Of a stretch of DNA of 64,000 nucleotides, positions 59,880 through 64,000 are shown piece by piece. A program made the position numbers and the translations under genes. Origin of the DNA: Paradesulfitobacterium ferrireducens (lineage in GTDB: Bacteria > Bacillota > Desulfitobacteriia > Desulfitobacteriales > Desulfitobacteriaceae); assembly GCF_017310645.1 (NCBI RefSeq), contig NZ_JAFLRH010000015.1:62001-126000 (forward strand), written 5' to 3'. The notes beneath the pieces were generated by a model. The model ran no database searches and was not told the origin of the DNA. It saw only the letters and a program-made list of their open reading frames with translations. Each line of letters starts with the position of its first letter. The first letter of the stretch is position 1.

Positions 59880-62800
59880 GGGCTCCCTTCGTATTGCAAT
59901 GCCTGTTCTTTTTCGACCAACGGCTGATGAGCTGATCCATATTGACATACATCACCGGAACAAGTACCAGAGTGACCAGCGTCGACAGGGTCAAACCGAA
60001 AGTGATGACCGCCGCCATGGGGGCTAAGGTTTCCGTTCCGGTTCCGCCGAAGAGCAGGAGCGGAAGCATCGCCAACACTGTCGCCGACACCGTCAGCAGA
60101 ATCGGGCGCAGGCGCACCGGCCCGGCCTGCAGCAAGGCTTCCTTAAGGGGCAGACCTTCCTCGCGCAGTTGGTTCGTATAATCAACCAGCACTATGGCGG
60201 CGTTTGTGACCAGCCCGATGAGCATGATCAGCCCCATGAGGGAATTCATGTTGATGGTTTTATGGGTTATAAACAAACCCAGAATCGCTCCCACAAACGT
60301 CGGCGGCAGGGAAAACATAATCACAAACGGCGTCAGCAGGGATTCAAACATCCCGGCCATAATCATGTAAACCAGAATAACAGAAATCAAGAGGCCGGTG
60401 CCCAAAGCCTTAAACGCATCCTCCTGCAGTTTTTGGCTCTTGCCGAATTCAATGGTATAACCTTTGGGAATCCGCAGTTTATCTATTTCACTCTGAATTT
60501 TGGTTTGGGCCTCCCCGACTGAAGTTTGATAGACATTGGCTTTAATGTGGACGGCCCGCAAGCCATTATAGTGGCTGACCATAGTGGGCTGCTCCCCCAG
60601 GGTTAAGCTGGCCACATTCGCCAGCGGGATCAACTGCCCCGAACTGTTCATGACATTGGTCTGCATCAGGTTGGCCACATCCTGGGCGTAATCATCCGCC
60701 ATCTTGACCACGATATCATAGGAATTATCCCCCTGATAAAAGGTGGATGCTGTCGCTCCCTTATTCCCCATAAACAAGGCGCTGATCACTTGCTGCTCGC
60801 TTAAGCCGTACTGGGCCAAGGCCTTGTAATCAAGGTGCAGCTTATACGAAGGAATCCCGCTCGCCAATTGGTTGTCGATATACTTGAGCTCAGGCATTCC
60901 TTTCATAATCTGGGTAACTTGATCGCTCAGAAGCTCCAGCGTATTGGCATCCGATCCGGTAACCACGACCTCCACCGTCCCGGTTTCCGGCCCGCGCAGG
61001 GCACTGGCGGGTTTGACAATCACCTTCGCGCCCGGAATGTCCTGGAGAAACTGTTCAAACTTAGCCGAGACGTCGGCCATCGTTTCGTCCTCGCCCTTAG
61101 CCACGGTGACACTGATTTTCGAGATTTCCGTGGTCCCGGAATCCGCTCCCAGAATGCCGCCGATCTGAGCATAAATTGAGCTTGCCTCAGGCATATTCTT
61201 GCGAATCCGGTTCTCTATCTCTTCCGTCGCTTTGGCAGTTTGCTCAATGCTTGTACCCCCGGCCAAGGTCACCGTAATATTCACTTGATCATTATACACA
61301 GGGGGCATCATTTCTTTCCCAATTTGCGGGAAGAGCGGGATCACCGCCACGATCATCAACAAGGAGACCCCGATAATAATTAGGCGGCGATTAAGCGACC
61401 ACGCCAGCAGCTTGCGGTACCCTTCCGTCAGTAGGTGCATCCCCTTGCCGAACCAGTCAAAGGGTGCCCAGGCCCGAAAGGGCGCATTAATTCCCGGAAT
61501 TTTCTCTTCCTCAGCAAAGCTGGGGCCTGTTAAAAGGCGGGACGCAAGCATCGGAGTCAGCGTCAGGGCCACAGTCACCGCCACAATGTGGGAAAACACC
61601 ACCACCAGCGACATCGGCCGGAAGATCTGACCGGCAATCCCACTCGTAAACAGGGCCGGGCCAAACACCACAATTTGCGCCAGCGCAGCCACCATGACGG
61701 CGGTTCCGACTTCTTTGCTCCCGACACCGGCCGCCTCTTTGGCATTAAGACCACGCTGGCGGGCCCGGAAAATGCTTTCCAACACAACCACCGAGAAGTC
61801 AACCAATGACCCTAAGGCAATGGCTAAGCTCCCCAAGGTAATGGTATTAATCGTTAAATCATAGGAACGCATCAGGATAAAGGTTGTCATGATCGAAATC
61901 GGAATCGCGAGCGCAATGACCAGCGTCGTACGGAAGTTCCTCAAGATGCCCAGCATCACGAGGACGCCCAGGAAAAAGCCAAAGAGGGTATGCTCGCTCA
62001 CCACCTTCACCGTTTCCCGGATGGACTCCGCATTATCGCTTACAACTTTAAGATGCACCCCCTCCGGGAGCTCTTGGGCCAACTGCGCTACCGTTTCCCG
62101 GACCGCGTCCGAAACCCGGACCGTATTCCCCCCGCTGGCTTGCTTAATGGAAAAACCCACGGATGGGCTGCCATCAAGCTTGGAAATCAATTTGACATCG
62201 GCCCAGCCATCGACAACCTTGGCCACATCCCCGACGGTAATTGTTTTCGGCCCCACTTGAATGGGAACCGCGAGCACTTCCGTGGGGGAGCTGAATTGAC
62301 CGCTGATATTGAGGGGAATTAATTGCGTGTTTCGGTTTAATTCCCCGACATCGACAGCCGTATTGTGGGCCGCCACCGCCTGGGTCACCTGCTGAATCCC
62401 TATGTTATAGTAGTTTAGCTTTTTCGCATCCACTTCCACCTGGATTTCCCGCGCCAGGTTCCCAATCTGATTGACTTCCCCCACCCCGCTCACGTGCTGT
62501 AACGCGGGATACACGGTATTGTCCGCGATATCTGAAAGTTCCTCGAGCGAACGGTCGCCCGCAAGGGCCACGGTCATGATCGGCAAGTCGCTGGGATTAA
62601 ATTCCTTGATTACCGGTTCTTCTACATCTGAAGGCAGCTTGTTCTTAATGCCGTTAATATTACCGCGCATCGTCTCGATTTTAGCGTTCAGGTCGACCCC
62701 GTACTTAAACTGCACCGTAATCGAGCTCACATTCTGCATAGAGACGGAGCTTACTTCTTCGACATCGGACAGACTCTGCAACGCCTCTTCAATCGGGTTT

Positions 62801-62991
62801 GTCACCTGCTGTTCAACCAACTCCGGAGAGGCTCCCGGATAAATCGTCACCACAGTTGCCGTGGGCCAGCTTAATTCCGGATACAGATCCAGAGGCAGAC
62901 CGAGCATGGAGAGCGTACCTATAAGCAAGGCCGCGAGCATAATCATCACGATGGTAACCGGTCTCTTAATCGAAATATCAGCGATCTTCAA
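59851..62991 (-). CDS. RND family efflux pump (AcrB/HAE type), pump 3
   Basis: About 1046 aa from TTG 62991 (family start KIADISIKRPVTIVMIML). An ATG at 63045 would overlap the adaptor gene by about 37 bp. The helix-4 region reads ALGSLVDFSVVVLESIFRAR: only one of the two Asp of classic pumps is present, as in many HAE1-type members. The C-terminal half has VTNAAIVLVDYTNQLREEGL. It overlaps the kinase gene's 3' end by 29 bp (convergent). It is paired with adaptor 3. Confidence 0.93.
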   Translation of the reverse strand: MKIADISIKRPVTIVMIMLAALLIGTLSMLGLPLDLYPELSWPTATVVTIYPGASPELVEQQVTNPIEEALQSLSDVEEVSSVSMQNVSSITVQFKYGVDLNAKIETMRGNINGIKNKLPSDVEEPVIKEFNPSDLPIMTVALAGDRSLEELSDIADNTVYPALQHVSGVGEVNQIGNLAREIQVEVDAKKLNYYNIGIQQVTQAVAAHNTAVDVGELNRNTQLIPLNISGQFSSPTEVLAVPIQVGPKTITVGDVAKVVDGWADVKLISKLDGSPSVGFSIKQASGGNTVRVSDAVRETVAQLAQELPEGVHLKVVSDNAESIRETVKVVSEHTLFGFFLGVLVMLGILRNFRTTLVIALAIPISIMTTFILMRSYDLTINTITLGSLAIALGSLVDFSVVVLESIFRARQRGLNAKEAAGVGSKEVGTAVMVAALAQIVVFGPALFTSGIAGQIFRPMSLVVVFSHIVAVTVALTLTPMLASRLLTGPSFAEEEKIPGINAPFRAWAPFDWFGKGMHLLTEGYRKLLAWSLNRRLIIIGVSLLMIVAVIPLFPQIGKEMMPPVYNDQVNITVTLAGGTSIEQTAKATEEIENRIRKNMPEASSIYAQIGGILGADSGTTEISKISVTVAKGEDETMADVSAKFEQFLQDIPGAKVIVKPASALRGPETGTVEVVVTGSDANTLELLSDQVTQIMKGMPELKYIDNQLASGIPSYKLHLDYKALAQYGLSEQQVISALFMGNKGATASTFYQGDNSYDIVVKMADDYAQDVANLMQTNVMNSSGQLIPLANVASLTLGEQPTMVSHYNGLRAVHIKANVYQTSVGEAQTKIQSEIDKLRIPKGYTIEFGKSQKLQEDAFKALGTGLLISVILVYMIMAGMFESLLTPFVIMFSLPPTFVGAILGLFITHKTINMNSLMGLIMLIGLVTNAAIVLVDYTNQLREEGLPLKEALLQAGPVRLRPILLTVSATVLAMLPLLLFGGTGTETLAPMAAVITFGLTLSTLVTLVLVPVMYVNMDQLISRWSKKNRHCNTKGAPKPHLHHVP

Positions 62992-63007
62992 CTTCTCCTG
63001 CCGCCTT

Positions 63008-64000
63008 TCATTTGCTCTCTGCAACCGGCTCTGCTTCTTCTGCATCCGGCTGGATCCCGTCCCCGGAAGTCTGTTCCTCTTGTCCGACGGCCTGGACTTT
63101 GTCTCCGTCCGAGAGAAGATTCTGTCCCTGAACCACCAACACTTCCCCTTCCGCAAGACCGCTCGTGATCTCATACACTGATCCGGTCATTCTGCCCACT
63201 TTAACAATCCGGTTCCTAGCGACCCCGTCCTCAACCACAAACACGGAATAGGCACCGCTTTTTAAAGTGACAACGCTGTCACCGGGAATTAGAATCCCCT
63301 TGGCTCCTTCGGCGGCGGCATAGGCCTCAACCCGCATTCCGGAAATGAGTTCCTGCTTGTTGCCCGTAAGTTCAACCTCAATGAGATATTTCTTGTTCAT
63401 ATCAGGCGCAGGATGGATCGCAGCCACCTTGCCGGGCACTGTTTCACCGGTGGCAGGAATGAAAACGGTCATGTTCAGTCCCTGTTTGATCTTGGCAATG
63501 CTGGATTCCGGAACCTCCACCGCCGCCAGCAGCGGATTCATGGAAGAGATCGTGATAAACCCTCCTTGAGGCCCGACCGCCTGACCCACTTGGGCATTGA
63601 CCGCCACCACATACCCTTGGATGGGGGAGGTTAAGCGGCCCTTGTCGATCTGGACCTGGAGCGTTTGCACCCCGGCCTGCGCCGCCTTAACCTGGGCCTC
63701 GCTCACCTCAAGCTGCTTATCGCTAAGCAGATCTTCGTACACCGTCTGAGCCTGAGCCAGCTGCGCACTCGCCCCCTTGACCGTATTAGCCGCACCTGTT
63801 TTCGTTGCCTCCAGGCTTGCACGGGCCTTTTCCAGTTCGGAGTCCCGGGCAGCCTTCGCATTAGCCAGCGCCTGCTCAGCCTGGTTCACCTGTTTCTCGG
63901 CAGCGGCCACGGCTTCCGAATTCTCGGCTGCGTCCAAGGCGGTTTCCGCAGTGTTTAAGGCGTTCTCGGCAGCTTTGAGTCCGCTATTGGCCCGGTCTAT
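63008..64000 (-). CDS. RND/HlyD-type membrane-fusion adaptor, adaptor 3 (5' end outside window)
   Basis: 331 codons are visible and the frame is open at the right edge, so the signal sequence and first lipoyl half are missing. Visible parts: a long Ala-rich coiled-coil hairpin (from 64000 to about 63650), the second lipoyl half (SPIQGYVVAVNAQVGQAVGP), barrel domains, and a charged Glu-rich tail ending EPVAESK. It lies 16 bp before pump 3. Confidence 0.93.
   Translation of the reverse strand: MDRANSGLKAAENALNTAETALDAAENSEAVAAAEKQVNQAEQALANAKAARDSELEKARASLEATKTGAANTVKGASAQLAQAQTVYEDLLSDKQLEVSEAQVKAAQAGVQTLQVQIDKGRLTSPIQGYVVAVNAQVGQAVGPQGGFITISSMNPLLAAVEVPESSIAKIKQGLNMTVFIPATGETVPGKVAAIHPAPDMNKKYLIEVELTGNKQELISGMRVEAYAAAEGAKGILIPGDSVVTLKSGAYSVFVVEDGVARNRIVKVGRMTGSVYEITSGLAEGEVLVVQGQNLLSDGDKVQAVGQEEQTSGDGIQPDAEEAEPVAESK

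Overview
The window looks like chromosome of an anaerobic, endospore-forming member of the class Clostridia, most like the Desulfitobacterium/Desulfosporosinus group (Peptococcaceae sensu lato). This is inference from gene content: spoIIR, a GerMN lipoprotein and a SleB-type hydrolase (sporulation and germination); two 2-hydroxyacyl-CoA dehydratase-type Fe-S modules with their ATP-driven activases; a two-subunit Fe-S fumarase; an anaerobe-type siroheme reductase-like protein; an AgrB/AgrD pair; and frequent GTG/TTG starts behind strong GGAGG sites. I cannot name the species. No phage, transposase or CRISPR array was seen.

Layout. 1-5.1 kb (minus): clpX (cut by the left edge), tig, a GT28 glycosyltransferase and rmuC. 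5.4-5.7 kb: paired hairpin repeats and tRNA-Leu. 5.8-10.8 kb: a secreted DUF5667 protein, a GGDEF-EAL protein and an rRNA m5C methyltransferase. 10.8-13.9 kb: a double-cubane-type reductase with its activase, divergent from a LysR regulator. 13.9-17.8 kb: a CorC-type membrane protein, tRNA-Pro/Arg/His, rdgB, rph and an O-methyltransferase. 17.8-21.6 kb: a probable gas-sensing operon of siroheme reductase-like protein, Cys-rich protein, globin-coupled chemoreceptor and double-HD protein. 22-25.9 kb: an operon of dehydratase subunit, activase and fumarase alpha/beta behind four phased promoter repeats. 26-36.8 kb: housekeeping, signalling and spore genes, a group of small membrane proteins, a Gly/Pro-rich protein and a 2 x 99-bp tandem repeat. 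36.8-39.2 kb: a CtpA-like protease and a TetR regulator.

39.2-50 kb holds two divergent RND efflux operons: TolC-like/adaptor/pump on the minus strand and TetR/adaptor/pump on the plus strand, with a TetR-type palindrome between them. A third pump and adaptor lie at 59.9-64 kb, so three RND systems and one TolC-like protein occur in a presumed single-membrane organism. 50.4-53.7 kb is a B12-riboswitch-controlled btuFCD operon. 53.8-56.5 kb holds an EamA transporter, a 2-hydroxyacid dehydrogenase and a UPF0316 protein. 56.8-59.9 kb is an agr-type peptide-signalling locus: membrane protein, AgrB, a 40-residue AgrD, then a PAS/HisKA kinase of sporulation-kinase type in place of the usual AgrC/AgrA pair.

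The intergenic DNA has three repeat families that the genes do not explain: (i) a 187-bp palindrome-rich element in two nearly identical copies plus a 64-bp mini version; (ii) hairpins with conserved flanks and compensating stem changes, each time in pairs; (iii) short runs of CTGACTCCTGAATTCTGA-type heptamers at about nine intergenic sites. The strongest leads are the agr-kinase locus, the globin/siroheme operon (with an altered cluster ligand), the dehydratase-fumarase operon and these repeat families.
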